A stretch of DNA of 64,000 bases, taken from NCBI RefSeq assembly GCF_016889765.1, contig NZ_CP069533.1:1240001-1304000 (forward strand), read 5' to 3'. The position numbers were made by a program, and so were the translations under genes. The notes beneath the pieces are model-generated. The model saw only the letters and a list, made by a program, of their open reading frames with translations, was not told the DNA's origin and did no database searches. Origin of the DNA: Corynebacterium minutissimum (GTDB lineage: Bacteria > Actinomycetota > Actinomycetes > Mycobacteriales > Mycobacteriaceae). This document shows, piece after piece, positions 1-7,839 of the stretch (positions within the stretch are counted from its first letter, which is position 1; each line of letters opens with the position of its first letter).

Positions 1-13
1 GCACCTAAACCCC

Positions 14-50
14 AATGAGTGGTTGGATAAGAGTTATCCAACCACTCATT
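14..50. repeat. Perfect 17-bp inverted repeat with 3-nt loop
   Basis: The arm at 14-30 is exactly complementary to 34-50 around the loop GAG. It lies just beyond the 3' end of the minus-strand zeta gene, so it may end that transcript, but neither side has a convincing T-tract. It could instead be a leftover end of a mobile element. A 58-codon plus-strand frame starts inside it (15-191); see the rejected list. Confidence 0.6.
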
Positions 51-187
51 TACTGTTTGACGAATGGACAACCTCTAGCAGACGACATCCTCAACCTACT
101 CGACCTCGCAGACCGTCAGCTCGCCAGCAGCCGCTTCGACACGAGGCTCTCACCGCCTACTGGGCGCGCAGTTCCACGGGCACAGCC

Positions 188-970
188 TTAAAGTTTGCGG
201 ATACGCTCTGCATCAGCCACGAGATTCTGCGTGAGCTTCTCCGCTTCAAGGCCGCTCAAGTCGCAGCTGTCGAAGCGGGCCAGCCAATCAGCGCGAATGG
301 CGGGGGAGTCGAACCAGGTTGCGCGCTCAGCTTCAATATCTTCGATGCCGCTTAAAGTACGCCCGTCGCGGGTGCGGATCTCGAGGTCGTCGACAAGCGG
401 CGCAATAGCCTGAAGCCCTGGAACGATGGCCTTATAACCCGACGTGTGGGAAACCTCATTTGTCCAGCGCGGATAGCGGCTCACGCGCTGTGCCTCCAGA
501 TAGCGCTGGACCACGCCTAGCCTGGAGACCTCCTGCGCCACCGCTAGCCCCACAACCTTCACGCGGAAACCCGCGGAGCGAAACTTGGCTAACTCACCCG
601 CGATGAATTCCGGGTTGGACAACGTGTTCTCAATGATGAGGGAGTGCCCATGCTGACGGCCATATTCGATGAGCGAGGACATCCAGTAGGGCACCGGGCC
701 ATTAGTGAGCACATCCATGCGTAAGGGATCGCGCTCCATGATCTCGTCGAGGGCCGGATGATATTTTCGTAGTTCATCCGAATCTAGAACGACGTGATCA
801 TCCGCGATCATCTCAATCACCGAAGACTTTCCCGATGCTGGTTGTCCTGCTACGTAGATGACCTCTGGTTCAGCGGACGGCTGGCGAAAAAGATAAGCGA
901 TACGCCGCTCAAGGACACGGCGTTTAAAAGCGTCGTTTACCGGAAAATCCGCAGCCTTCAGCACGGTCAC
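188..970 (-). CDS. Zeta-toxin-family P-loop kinase
   Basis: Zeta toxins phosphorylate UDP-N-acetylglucosamine and related sugar nucleotides, which harms wall synthesis when the antitoxin is lost. Seen in this 260-residue protein: a Walker A loop GQPASGKSS at residues 42-50, an acidic LDSDEL segment at 62-67 where the family places its catalytic Asp, and the ENTLSNP motif near 114. The start is GTG at 970, which overlaps the stop of the upstream partner as GTGA, so the two are translationally coupled. Whether it is a toxin or a benign sugar-nucleotide kinase, as reported for some chromosomal zeta proteins, cannot be read from the sequence. Confidence 0.8.
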   Translation of the reverse strand: MTVLKAADFPVNDAFKRRVLERRIAYLFRQPSAEPEVIYVAGQPASGKSSVIEMIADDHVVLDSDELRKYHPALDEIMERDPLRMDVLTNGPVPYWMSSLIEYGRQHGHSLIIENTLSNPEFIAGELAKFRSAGFRVKVVGLAVAQEVSRLGVVQRYLEAQRVSRYPRWTNEVSHTSGYKAIVPGLQAIAPLVDDLEIRTRDGRTLSGIEDIEAERATWFDSPAIRADWLARFDSCDLSGLEAEKLTQNLVADAERIRKL

Positions 971-1230
971 GCCACCTTTGCGCGGGTCTCAAGCTCATCG
1001 AGTAGCCGTGCAAAGAATTCCGCCGCGGCACGAATCTCTTCAAGGTTGGTGTTGTCGACACTGCTTACAGTGCGCTGCACAAAATCCTCTTGTGCAGTCC
1101 AATACTCAATTTCCAGCGCACTGTCGGTCGCAAGCTGCTGGCGGAAATAGGCAGCTTTCAGCGAGGACGCAACCTCCTTCATGGCGTCGAAGGCTGCGTA
1201 CTCGATCTCCGGGACTTTGGCGGTGCTCAT
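967..1230 (-). CDS. Probable antitoxin partner of the zeta kinase
   Basis: This is a small acidic, mostly helical 87-residue protein placed first in a two-gene operon with the zeta kinase and overlapping it by 4 bp. Position, size and coupling are those of an epsilon-type antitoxin. Residues 5-45 and 55-85 look like amphipathic helices. I recognise no specific antitoxin motif, so the role rests on gene order. An antitoxin-first order lets the neutraliser be made before the kinase. Confidence 0.6.
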   Translation of the reverse strand: MSTAKVPEIEYAAFDAMKEVASSLKAAYFRQQLATDSALEIEYWTAQEDFVQRTVSSVDNTNLEEIRAAAEFFARLLDELETRAKVA

Positions 1231-1260
1231 GGCGCTAAGAATAGCAGCGCCAGGCCGGTT

Positions 1261-2670
1261 TTAGCCGTTGATGATCTGCGGGTAAGCCAGGCCCTTGAGG
1301 CCCTCGGTACCGAACTCCACGCCGTAGCCAGAAGACTTGATACCGCCGAAAGGCACGCGCGGATCCACAGCACCGTGGCTGTTGATCCAGGTGGTGCCAG
1401 CCTCCAGCTGCGCGGCGACGTCCAGAGCACGCTCGCGGTTGGAGGACCACACGGAGGAGCCCAGACCCACATCGAGCTTATTGGCCTGCTCAATGGCCCA
1501 GTCGAGGTCCGTGTACTTCACAATCGGCAGTGCGGGACCGAACTGCTCCTCCACCACCAGCGGGTTGTCCGGGTCAATGTCCGCCACCAGGGTGGTGGGG
1601 TAGAAGTAGCCCGGCGCGTCGTAGTCCGGGTCGCCGCCCAGCAGCACGCGGGCGCCGGAGTCCTTGGCGGCATTGACGAGCTTGTCGACAATGTCGAACT
1701 GCTGCTTGTTCTGCAGCGGGCCGAGCACGTTTTCTTCCTCCAGGCCCACGCCCATCGGGGAGGCCTTGGCTACCTCGATGAGGGCTTCACAGACGGCGTC
1801 GTACAGCGACTCCGGCACGTACACGCGCTTCATCGCCGCACAGGTCTGGCCGGTGTTGATGAACGCGCCCCAGAAAAGATCGCCGGCGATCTCCTTCGGG
1901 TCGGCGTCATCGAGCACGATGCCCGCGTCATTACCGCCGAGCTCCAGCGTGAGACGGGTGAGGTTATCGGCGCTGGCCTCCACGATCTTCTTGCCGGTGG
2001 CGGTAGAACCGGTGAACATAATCTTGTCGACGCCCTCGTGGGTGGTCAGCGCCGCGCCAACCTCACCGGCACCAGTGACGACCTGCAAGATACCCTCCGG
2101 CAGAACGGAGTTGATGACCTCGATCAGCCCCAGTACGGACAACGGGGTGTACTCCGAGGGCTTGACGACGACCGCGTTGCCCATACGCAGCGCCGGTGCA
2201 ATCTGCCAGACGGTAATCATCATCGGCCAGTTCCACGGACCAATAGCACCGACAACGCCGAGCGGGCGGTAGTTGACGGTGGCGGTGATGTCATCATCGA
2301 CGGCGGTGTAGTTCGGGTGCTCAAAGGAAGCAGTAGCATTCAGCCAACCGGAACAGGCACCGACCTCGAAGCGGGCGTTCGGGCCGTTGAGCGGCTTGCC
2401 CTGTTCACGGGAGAGCAGCTCAACCAGCGCTTCAGCGTTGGCTTCCACAGCCGCGGCTGCCTTGGTGAGAAGCTCGCAACGCTCAGCGTCACTAAGCTTG
2501 GCAAAGTCCTTCTGCGCTGCACGTGCAGTCTCCACCGCAGCGTTGAGGTCCTCCACCGAACCTTCCGGCACGCGGCCGACAACCTCACCGGTTGCCGGGT
2601 TGAGGATTTCGCGTCCGTTCTCGTCCGTAATGGCGTTGAGCAGGTCAGCATAGGTAGCGAACTGAGTCAT
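1261..2670 (-). CDS. NAD(P)-dependent aldehyde dehydrogenase
   Basis: A 469-residue ALDH-superfamily enzyme oxidising an aldehyde to its acid. Seen: PWNWP with Asn147, Lys170 of the cofactor site, FTGST at 219-223, catalytic Glu243 in LELGGN and nucleophile Cys277 in GQTC. Length is normal. It is divergent from the AraC regulator at 2820 and, before the cassette at 3.7-6.5 kb came in, stood close to an amine oxidase gene. That context suggests it oxidises the aldehyde the amine oxidase releases, for example 4-hydroxyphenylacetaldehyde or 3,4-dihydroxyphenylacetaldehyde. A role as 4-aminobutyraldehyde dehydrogenase in putrescine use is the main alternative. Start ATG 2670 is preceded by AGGAG on the minus strand. 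Confidence 0.85.
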   Translation of the reverse strand: MTQFATYADLLNAITDENGREILNPATGEVVGRVPEGSVEDLNAAVETARAAQKDFAKLSDAERCELLTKAAAAVEANAEALVELLSREQGKPLNGPNARFEVGACSGWLNATASFEHPNYTAVDDDITATVNYRPLGVVGAIGPWNWPMMITVWQIAPALRMGNAVVVKPSEYTPLSVLGLIEVINSVLPEGILQVVTGAGEVGAALTTHEGVDKIMFTGSTATGKKIVEASADNLTRLTLELGGNDAGIVLDDADPKEIAGDLFWGAFINTGQTCAAMKRVYVPESLYDAVCEALIEVAKASPMGVGLEEENVLGPLQNKQQFDIVDKLVNAAKDSGARVLLGGDPDYDAPGYFYPTTLVADIDPDNPLVVEEQFGPALPIVKYTDLDWAIEQANKLDVGLGSSVWSSNRERALDVAAQLEAGTTWINSHGAVDPRVPFGGIKSSGYGVEFGTEGLKGLAYPQIING

Positions 2671-2819
2671 GAGATCTCCTTCTAAGGGGGGTCAACAGCT
2701 TAGAACCCAAAGAAACTAAGCCAAGAGAAACTTCTTTTTGGCTATGTTACCTGCGACACACTAAACCAGTTGACTATGCGCGCACACAAATTGTCCAAAA
2801 ATGTGCCAGCTCTCACGAT

Positions 2820-3767
2820 ATGATTCCACTTATGTCTGCTTCAGCTGTTGAGCATTTCGATATCGCGTCATGGCGCACCGCGTCATCCGGGTCTTTTGGC
2901 CAACTCGACGTGGACACCGAAGACCCTGCCACTTTTCACGCCACGCTGCGTTCAACGAAGGTAGGGGATATTTCCCTCTTCGACATGTGCACTTCCCCGC
3001 ACACCGTGAATCGCTACAAAATAGCCGCCAACGAGGCCCCCTTTTGTAAGCTCAGCTTGCAAATCACCGGTTCCTCAACCATGAGTCAGGACGGGCGGAC
3101 GTGTGAACTGCACCCAGGGAACCTAGCTCTATACGTGACCCAGCGGCCCTACACGCTGCGCTATCCGGAAGACCAGAACACACTCATTGTGCACTTCCCG
3201 CAGAGCTTTCTCGACATTTCACCAGCGCAGATCCAACGCCTTACCGCGAACCCAATCTCCCGCTCACACGGCCTGGGCGCGGTGGCCGTCCCTCTCTTTG
3301 AGCAGCTGGCCAAGAACCTCGATCTACTCAAGGGACCCCACGCCACGGCCTTGGTCCGCTCTGCGCTCACCATGTTGGTGTCGGTTTTAGCCTCCGATGT
3401 GGCCGATGAGCCCTCAGCCGGCACGCTACTGTTCAACCAGGCCACCGCCTACATCGAACAGCACTTGAGCGACCCGGACTTAGGCCCCAACACCATCGCC
3501 CAAGCACTGTTCGTATCGGTACGCCATCTCCACGCCAAGTTCTCCGAACAGGGCCTTTCCGTAGGCAGCTACATCAGAACGAGGCGCCTAGAACACATCC
3601 GCAGAGAGCTCGTGGACCCGCGGCACTCCGAGGAATCAATCAGCCACATCAGCGCCCGCTATGGCCTGCACGATCCCTCGCATCTCTCACGCATCTTCAA
3701 AGCGGAGTACCACAAGTCACCGAGTGCGTACCGAGCAGCGGCTAGCTGTACTGACCGGAGACGTTGA
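2820..3767 (+). CDS. AraC-family transcriptional regulator, 3' end altered by insertion
   Basis: This 315-residue protein has an N-terminal AraC-binding-like sensor (about 40-200) and a C-terminal pair of helix-turn-helices (about 210-308; SVRHLHAKF and PSHLSRIFK are typical). It likely controls the divergent aldehyde dehydrogenase and the amine oxidase and permease operon across the cassette. The last six codons come from the inserted element: after AAAS the frame reads CTDRRR and stops. Without the cassette it would read AAASD and stop, so the DNA-binding domain is intact and the protein is probably functional. An internal ATG at 2832 is an alternative start; neither start has a clear ribosome site. 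Confidence 0.85.
   Translation: MIPLMSASAVEHFDIASWRTASSGSFGQLDVDTEDPATFHATLRSTKVGDISLFDMCTSPHTVNRYKIAANEAPFCKLSLQITGSSTMSQDGRTCELHPGNLALYVTQRPYTLRYPEDQNTLIVHFPQSFLDISPAQIQRLTANPISRSHGLGAVAVPLFEQLAKNLDLLKGPHATALVRSALTMLVSVLASDVADEPSAGTLLFNQATAYIEQHLSDPDLGPNTIAQALFVSVRHLHAKFSEQGLSVGSYIRTRRLEHIRRELVDPRHSEESISHISARYGLHDPSHLSRIFKAEYHKSPSAYRAAASCTDRRR
3747..3766 (+). repeat. Left terminal inverted repeat of the cassette
   Basis: This 20-bp sequence is identical to the reverse complement of 6462-6481. It follows GCTAGC at 3741-3746. Its first bases are read as the last codons of the AraC gene. Confidence 0.85.
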
Positions 3768-3783
3768 TCGAGGCGATCTGGCA

Positions 3784-4677
3784 TCAGTCGACCATGTGCA
3801 GGGCGATTGATTCCTTGACCTGTTCGATGAACGCTCGAGCGGCGGGGCTCGGATTGAAAGATCCCCACGCGATGTACTCGGTCCGGCAAGGGCCATCGAC
3901 CACGGGAATGGCTCGCAGCGCTGGGTTGGCTGGCACACAGTCGACGGGCAGCAGGCAGACGCCCAACCCGCGTTCGACGAGGGCGAGCATGAACTCGGTC
4001 GACATCGCCTCGAAGCCCACGCGGCGTTGAAGGCCTGCGGCAGCGAATGCCCGATCGCCTTGGAGCCTGCCCGGTGACCCGGCCGGGAAGTCAACGAACG
4101 TCTCGTCGGCCAGGTCGGCCAGGGCTAAGGTGCCCCTGTGTGCTAGCCGATGCTGTGACGCCATAACAGCGACGAGACGCCCTCGGGCGATCTCGTGCGC
4201 GGTGAGTCCGGACGCTGGGGTGACGTCGGCGTCCACGCCGAGGAATGCTACGTCCAGTCTCCCGCTGCTGAGATCGCGCATGAACTCATTGCTTCCCCCG
4301 CTCCGCACGGTGAGATCCACGTGGGGATGGCTGGCGTGGAAGGCTGCGACGATGTCGGGCACGCTGACGGCTGTGACCGTCGGGATCACACCTACCGACA
4401 AGCTTCCGCGGACCTGGTCCACGGCCTCGGCGGCGACCGCCACGGCGCGGTCAGCGGCTGCGAGGCTGATCCGTGCTTCCGTGAGGAAGGCTTCGCCGGC
4501 GGGGGTCAGCTCGACCCGGCGGGATGAGCGCACGAACAGTGCCGTGCCGAGTTCCTTTTCGAGGGCCTTGATCTGGTGGCTCAGGGCTGACTGCACGACG
4601 AAGCAGCTTTCTGCTGCTCGCGTGAAGTTGCGTTTCTCGGCGATCGCCACGACGTACCTGAGCTGTTGGAGTTCCAT
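3784..4677 (-). CDS. LysR-type transcriptional regulator (cassette cargo)
   Basis: A 297-residue LysR-type regulator. The N-terminal winged helix-turn-helix (about 1-60: MELQQLRYVV then NFTRAAESCFVVQSALSHQI) is followed by a two-lobe effector domain (about 88-295). I chose ATG 4677 over an upstream ATG at 4698 because family members begin at MELQQLRY. It is divergent from the exporter at 4757. The 79-bp gap holds a CATTGTT-N8-AACAATG inverted repeat, a likely LysR operator, so the protein should control the exporter and its partner. The three cargo genes use a more G+C-rich codon set than the flanking catabolic genes, consistent with transfer. The effector is unknown. Confidence 0.88.
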   Translation of the reverse strand: MELQQLRYVVAIAEKRNFTRAAESCFVVQSALSHQIKALEKELGTALFVRSSRRVELTPAGEAFLTEARISLAAADRAVAVAAEAVDQVRGSLSVGVIPTVTAVSVPDIVAAFHASHPHVDLTVRSGGSNEFMRDLSSGRLDVAFLGVDADVTPASGLTAHEIARGRLVAVMASQHRLAHRGTLALADLADETFVDFPAGSPGRLQGDRAFAAAGLQRRVGFEAMSTEFMLALVERGLGVCLLPVDCVPANPALRAIPVVDGPCRTEYIAWGSFNPSPAARAFIEQVKESIALHMVD

Positions 4678-4695
4678 CCAATCATGATAGCAGCT

Positions 4696-4717
4696 CATTG
4701 TTTGGGTGAGAACAATG
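4696..4717. promoter_or_regulatory. Candidate LysR operator
   Basis: CATTGTT (4696-4702) and AACAATG (4711-4717) form a 7-bp inverted repeat with 8-bp spacing. It sits between the divergent LysR and EamA genes. LysR regulators bind interrupted dyads in this position. Confidence 0.55.
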
Positions 4718-4756
4718 TGTTGGACTCACTACTGGTGAGCGACTGATGATGGATGC

Positions 4757-5656
4757 ATGAACACTTCTTCTCATGGGCGCCGCGGTTCGTTGCTTTGGAC
4801 CTGTTTGACGGCGCTGGCCCCCGCTACGTGGGGGACGACATACATCGTGACCACCCACCTCCTCCCAGCCGGGCATCCATTGTTTGCTGCGTTCATGAGG
4901 ACGCTGCCGGCAGGGATCATCGCCTTGTGCCTGTCGAGGCAGCTGCCGCGCGGTTCGTGGAGGTGGAAGAGCTTCGTGTTGGGCGGTCTGAACATGGCCG
5001 CGTTCTTCCCCCTGCTGTTCTTGTCGGCGCAGCGTCTTCCGGGCGGGGTAGCGGCCACGCTGAATGCGGTACAGCCCATCATCGTTGCCCTGCTGGCCGT
5101 GACTGTCCTCCACGAGCAACTCTCCGGATGGCGTCTGGGATGGGGTGTCGTGGGTGTCGTGGGCGTGGCCCTCGTGGTTCTCGGTCCAAGCGCTGCCCTG
5201 GACCCGGTGGGCGTGGTTGAAGGACTCGGCGGCGCAGTGGCCATGGCCACCGGCGTGGTCCTCACCAAGAAGTGGAAGCTCCCGGAAGGTGTCTCGCCCG
5301 TCGCACTGGCCGGTTGGCAGCTGACGTCCGCCGGCCTGCTGCTGGCGATCCCGGCGCTGCTGGTGGAGGGACCACCGCCGGTAATTCCTGTCCATGGCTG
5401 GCTTGGGTACGCCTGGCTCGGCCTGGTCGGAGCGCTGGTCTCCTACAGCCTCTGGTTTACCGGCATCCGGCGGCTTCCGGTCACGTCCACAGCCCTCCTG
5501 GGACTCCTCTCGCCGTTGGTCGCCGCCCTGCTCGGCGCCCTGATCGCGCATGAACACCTCGGAGCCGAGCAGTACCTCGGCTTCGCGATCGCCCTGGCTG
5601 CCATGGTCTGTGGCCAGCTCCCCGCCCCCACCAATTATCGAAAGGACAATTCATGA
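4757..5656 (+). CDS. EamA/DMT-family exporter (cassette cargo)
   Basis: A 299-residue membrane protein with about ten hydrophobic segments and the two-fold EamA repeat of the drug/metabolite transporter superfamily. The first helix has the PATWGTTYIV motif and the PLVAALLGALIAHEHL motif lies near the C-terminus. Such proteins usually export amino acids, nucleosides or toxic metabolites. It is divergent from the LysR regulator and overlaps the next gene by ATGA, so exporter and Rossmann protein form one regulated unit. Its substrate is unknown. As the only transporter on a mobile cassette it is the likely selected trait, perhaps efflux of an inhibitory compound. Confidence 0.85.
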   Translation: MNTSSHGRRGSLLWTCLTALAPATWGTTYIVTTHLLPAGHPLFAAFMRTLPAGIIALCLSRQLPRGSWRWKSFVLGGLNMAAFFPLLFLSAQRLPGGVAATLNAVQPIIVALLAVTVLHEQLSGWRLGWGVVGVVGVALVVLGPSAALDPVGVVEGLGGAVAMATGVVLTKKWKLPEGVSPVALAGWQLTSAGLLLAIPALLVEGPPPVIPVHGWLGYAWLGLVGALVSYSLWFTGIRRLPVTSTALLGLLSPLVAALLGALIAHEHLGAEQYLGFAIALAAMVCGQLPAPTNYRKDNS

Positions 5657-6306
5657 ACATCACGATTCTCGGAGCCACCGGCATGGCCGGTACCGCGATC
5701 GCGCAGGAGGCCACACGCCGCGGCCACCACGTCACTTCCGTATCGCGCAACCCACCGGAGACCAACGACCCGCATACTACCGTCGCTCGTCTCGATCTGA
5801 CAGATCTCGAGGCACCCCTGCAGCCCGTCCTGAACGACGCAGACGCCGTCGTGCTCGCCGTGCGCATGGCCCCCGGCGATGAGAGCAGTGTGGCTCCGCT
5901 GACCAGCCATGTCCTCGACCACGCCGCTGTCGCGGGGGTTCGGGTTCTGGTCGTAGGAGGAGCAGCGCCCTTACGCTCACCTCACGATCGGGAGTTACGC
6001 GTCCTGGACGACCCCACCTTCGTGCCGCCCCAGTGGCGTGACGTCGCATCGGCCAGCCTCGACCAGTTCAACGCGTGTACAGAACATCCGAACCAGAACT
6101 GGACCTACCTGAGTCCGTCGGCAGTCTTCGAGCCCGGACAGGGAACCGGCGCTTATCGCCGAGGCGGTGACACGCTTCTGATCAACCACGACGGTACGTC
6201 GCGGATCACCCCTGCGGACCTGGCCCTGGCCGTACTCGATGAGCTGGAACAGCCCAGCACCCAACGTCACTTCACCGCCATCGAGCAAGCAAAGGGTCTG
6301 GCCTAA
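5653..6306 (+). CDS. NAD(P)-binding Rossmann-fold protein, NmrA/atypical SDR type (cassette cargo)
   Basis: A 217-residue protein starting with the dinucleotide-binding signature ILGATGMAGTAIA (residues 4-16), followed by VSRNP at 30-34, a basic end to the second strand as in NADPH binders. The family includes redox-sensing NmrA-like proteins and flavin- or quinone-linked reductases. No Tyr-x3-Lys catalytic pair is evident, so it may be a sensor or a non-classical reductase. Its start overlaps the exporter stop as ATGA. What it reduces or senses is not visible; cotranscription suggests it handles the compound the exporter removes. Confidence 0.8.
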   Translation: MNITILGATGMAGTAIAQEATRRGHHVTSVSRNPPETNDPHTTVARLDLTDLEAPLQPVLNDADAVVLAVRMAPGDESSVAPLTSHVLDHAAVAGVRVLVVGGAAPLRSPHDRELRVLDDPTFVPPQWRDVASASLDQFNACTEHPNQNWTYLSPSAVFEPGQGTGAYRRGGDTLLINHDGTSRITPADLALAVLDELEQPSTQRHFTAIEQAKGLA

Positions 6307-6461
6307 AGTTAGCGGTTCACAGAGGAATCCTCGCTAACAACCGTGAGGGGGTCGAGTTATCGGCCCCCTCCGTCTATTCCAAGGGGACGCTCTTGCTCCA
6401 CGCCAACGCAACACTGGCCTCACACGGCTTGCGGGAACCAGCCGCCCTTCTCACGATTGAC

Positions 6462-6481
6462 CAACGTCTCCGGTCAGTACA
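6462..6481 (-). repeat. Right terminal inverted repeat of the cassette
   Basis: This is the perfect reverse complement of 3747-3766, followed by the second GCTAGC copy at 6482-6487 and then directly by the amine oxidase stop codon at 6490-6492. Confidence 0.85.
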
Positions 6482-6489
6482 GCTAGCGA

Positions 6490-7821
6490 TTAGCCGCGCA
6501 GCTTGTTGATGACCTCGCGAGCAGTGGAGATTCCGGTTTCAATGGCTCCATCAACGACCACTCCACGCCAACCGGAAGCCCAATCAGCTCCCGCGAAATG
6601 CAGCGAAGAGGTAGAGGTGCGGAAGTGGTGCCACCCCTCAGTGAACTGTCCACGCCGCAACGTAGCCCAGGCCTGACCAGAGTACTCATCAGCAACCCAG
6701 TCATGGCCGGTGACGCCAACAACTTCGAGATCTGGACGCCACTGGTCAACGACCTTCTGAGCATCCTCAATGCTTTCCAGATCAATCTTCTGGTGATCGG
6801 AGCCAAAGGCCACACAGATGGTCGTGCCATCATCTTCGAAGTACTCAGAGCGCAGCACGGACACAACAGCCGGTTGGGGCGCGTAGCCGAAGATATTGTG
6901 GTGGCCCTTGATCTTGATCCAAGCTTTGAAACCAGTCGAGTTCCATTTCTGCTCAATAGTCTTCTGCGAACCCTCGGGCAGACCTGGCGTAAACGTAATG
7001 TTCCCCAATGCGCCGACCGGAACCGTGACAATCACCGCGTCCGCGGTTTCGGAAGTGCCGTCCGCATAGGTAACCGTTGCGGAATCATCATCGTGTTCGA
7101 TTGCGGTCACAGCAATGTTCAAACGAATCTCACCGGTCAAGTCCTTCGCAATGTTGCCGTAGATGCCTCGCATGCCGTTGACCAGTTTGTATCGAAGCGT
7201 TTGCTCATCCACCAACGAAAGGCGATGGTCACACAGAGCGGCCCACTGCTTAGCCATCAAGGACGAACCTTGCTCGGGATACCCAATGTATCCAGCTGAC
7301 CAGTACGCGTTGCACAGGTCCTTTTCTTCCTGTGTGAAATCCCCGTCTTCCAAGGCGTCGAGAACTCCTGCCTGATCTGCAGCCAGGAAAGCATCCTTCA
7401 ATTCTTGGGACGCTCCGAATTTTTCATCAAGCACAAGCAGTGGCTTGTGCGGCTCTGGGAAAAACTCTCGGGACTTCTCAAAGATTTTCTCCATTGGCCG
7501 CGCCAGTTTGGCATCCATTTCTGCTTCGGTACCGGACTTCAGCTCGCCACCGGCATACCAATATGCGGTATCTACAACGGGCGAAGCGATAATATCCTGG
7601 CCATAACGAGTGATTTCGGACCAGACATGCGGTTGATGCCAGTGCACCCAGGTAGCACCAATCTCTAGAGGACGTCCGAGCCTGTCATCCGTCCAAGCAC
7701 GACCACCAATACGATCGCGTGCCTCCACAATGTGATAGTCGATTCCCGCAGTCTGCAGTTCACGAGCCGCCGTAAGGCCAGCGAACCCAGCGCCAACGAC
7801 AATAACGTGCTTCTTTTCCAT
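6490..7821 (-). CDS. Flavin-containing amine oxidase (tyramine/dopamine or putrescine type)
   Basis: A 443-residue FAD amine oxidase. Seen: the dinucleotide-binding VVGAGFAGLTAARELQ at residues 8-23, VEARDRIGGRAW at 32-43, the conserved WVHWHQPHVW substrate-side segment near 58-67, and the C-terminal FAD motif FAGADWASGWRGVVVDGAIE. The cysteine that binds FAD covalently in mammalian MAO is absent, as in bacterial members. It converts a primary amine to aldehyde, ammonia and H2O2. It shares an orientation with the APC permease just upstream (18-bp gap) and ends against the cassette. The neighbouring homoprotocatechuate genes favour tyramine or dopamine; putrescine is the alternative. Confidence 0.85.
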   Translation of the reverse strand: MEKKHVIVVGAGFAGLTAARELQTAGIDYHIVEARDRIGGRAWTDDRLGRPLEIGATWVHWHQPHVWSEITRYGQDIIASPVVDTAYWYAGGELKSGTEAEMDAKLARPMEKIFEKSREFFPEPHKPLLVLDEKFGASQELKDAFLAADQAGVLDALEDGDFTQEEKDLCNAYWSAGYIGYPEQGSSLMAKQWAALCDHRLSLVDEQTLRYKLVNGMRGIYGNIAKDLTGEIRLNIAVTAIEHDDDSATVTYADGTSETADAVIVTVPVGALGNITFTPGLPEGSQKTIEQKWNSTGFKAWIKIKGHHNIFGYAPQPAVVSVLRSEYFEDDGTTICVAFGSDHQKIDLESIEDAQKVVDQWRPDLEVVGVTGHDWVADEYSGQAWATLRRGQFTEGWHHFRTSTSSLHFAGADWASGWRGVVVDGAIETGISTAREVINKLRG

Positions 7822-7839
7822 GTTTAGCTTCCTTAGGAT

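Larger units (their letters stand above)
3741..6487. mobile_element. Mobile insertion cassette with IS481-like ends and no intact transposase
   Basis: A perfect 20-bp terminal inverted repeat (3747-3766 and 6462-6481, starting TGTACTGACC on the left and ending GTACA on the right) bounds 2735 bp. Each end abuts GCTAGC (3741-3746 and 6482-6487), fitting a 6-bp target duplication. TGT..ACA ends and an NCTAGN target are published traits of IS481-family elements. The cargo is a LysR regulator, an EamA exporter and a Rossmann-fold protein. No intact transposase gene is present; a short HANATL-encoding stretch at 6393 may be a transposase 5' scrap. Joining the two GCTAGC copies restores neat 3' ends of both flanking genes. 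This is the architecture called a mobile insertion cassette, moved in trans by a related IS. Confidence 0.8.

Noticed and set aside
15..191. 58-codon plus-strand frame encoding LADDILNLLDLADRQLASSRFDTRL
   Set aside because: It starts inside the inverted repeat, has no ribosome site and matches no family I know. It could be the tail of a lost gene but the evidence is too thin.
1090..2685. Long plus-strand open frame of 531 codons
   Set aside because: It is antisense to the aldehyde dehydrogenase, whose active-site motifs are clear; the frame has no recognisable family features.
3741..6487. Tn3-like or composite transposon
   Set aside because: The ends are 20 bp, begin TGT and duplicate 6 bp of NCTAGN; there is no resolvase or flanking full IS, so an IS481-type cassette fits better.
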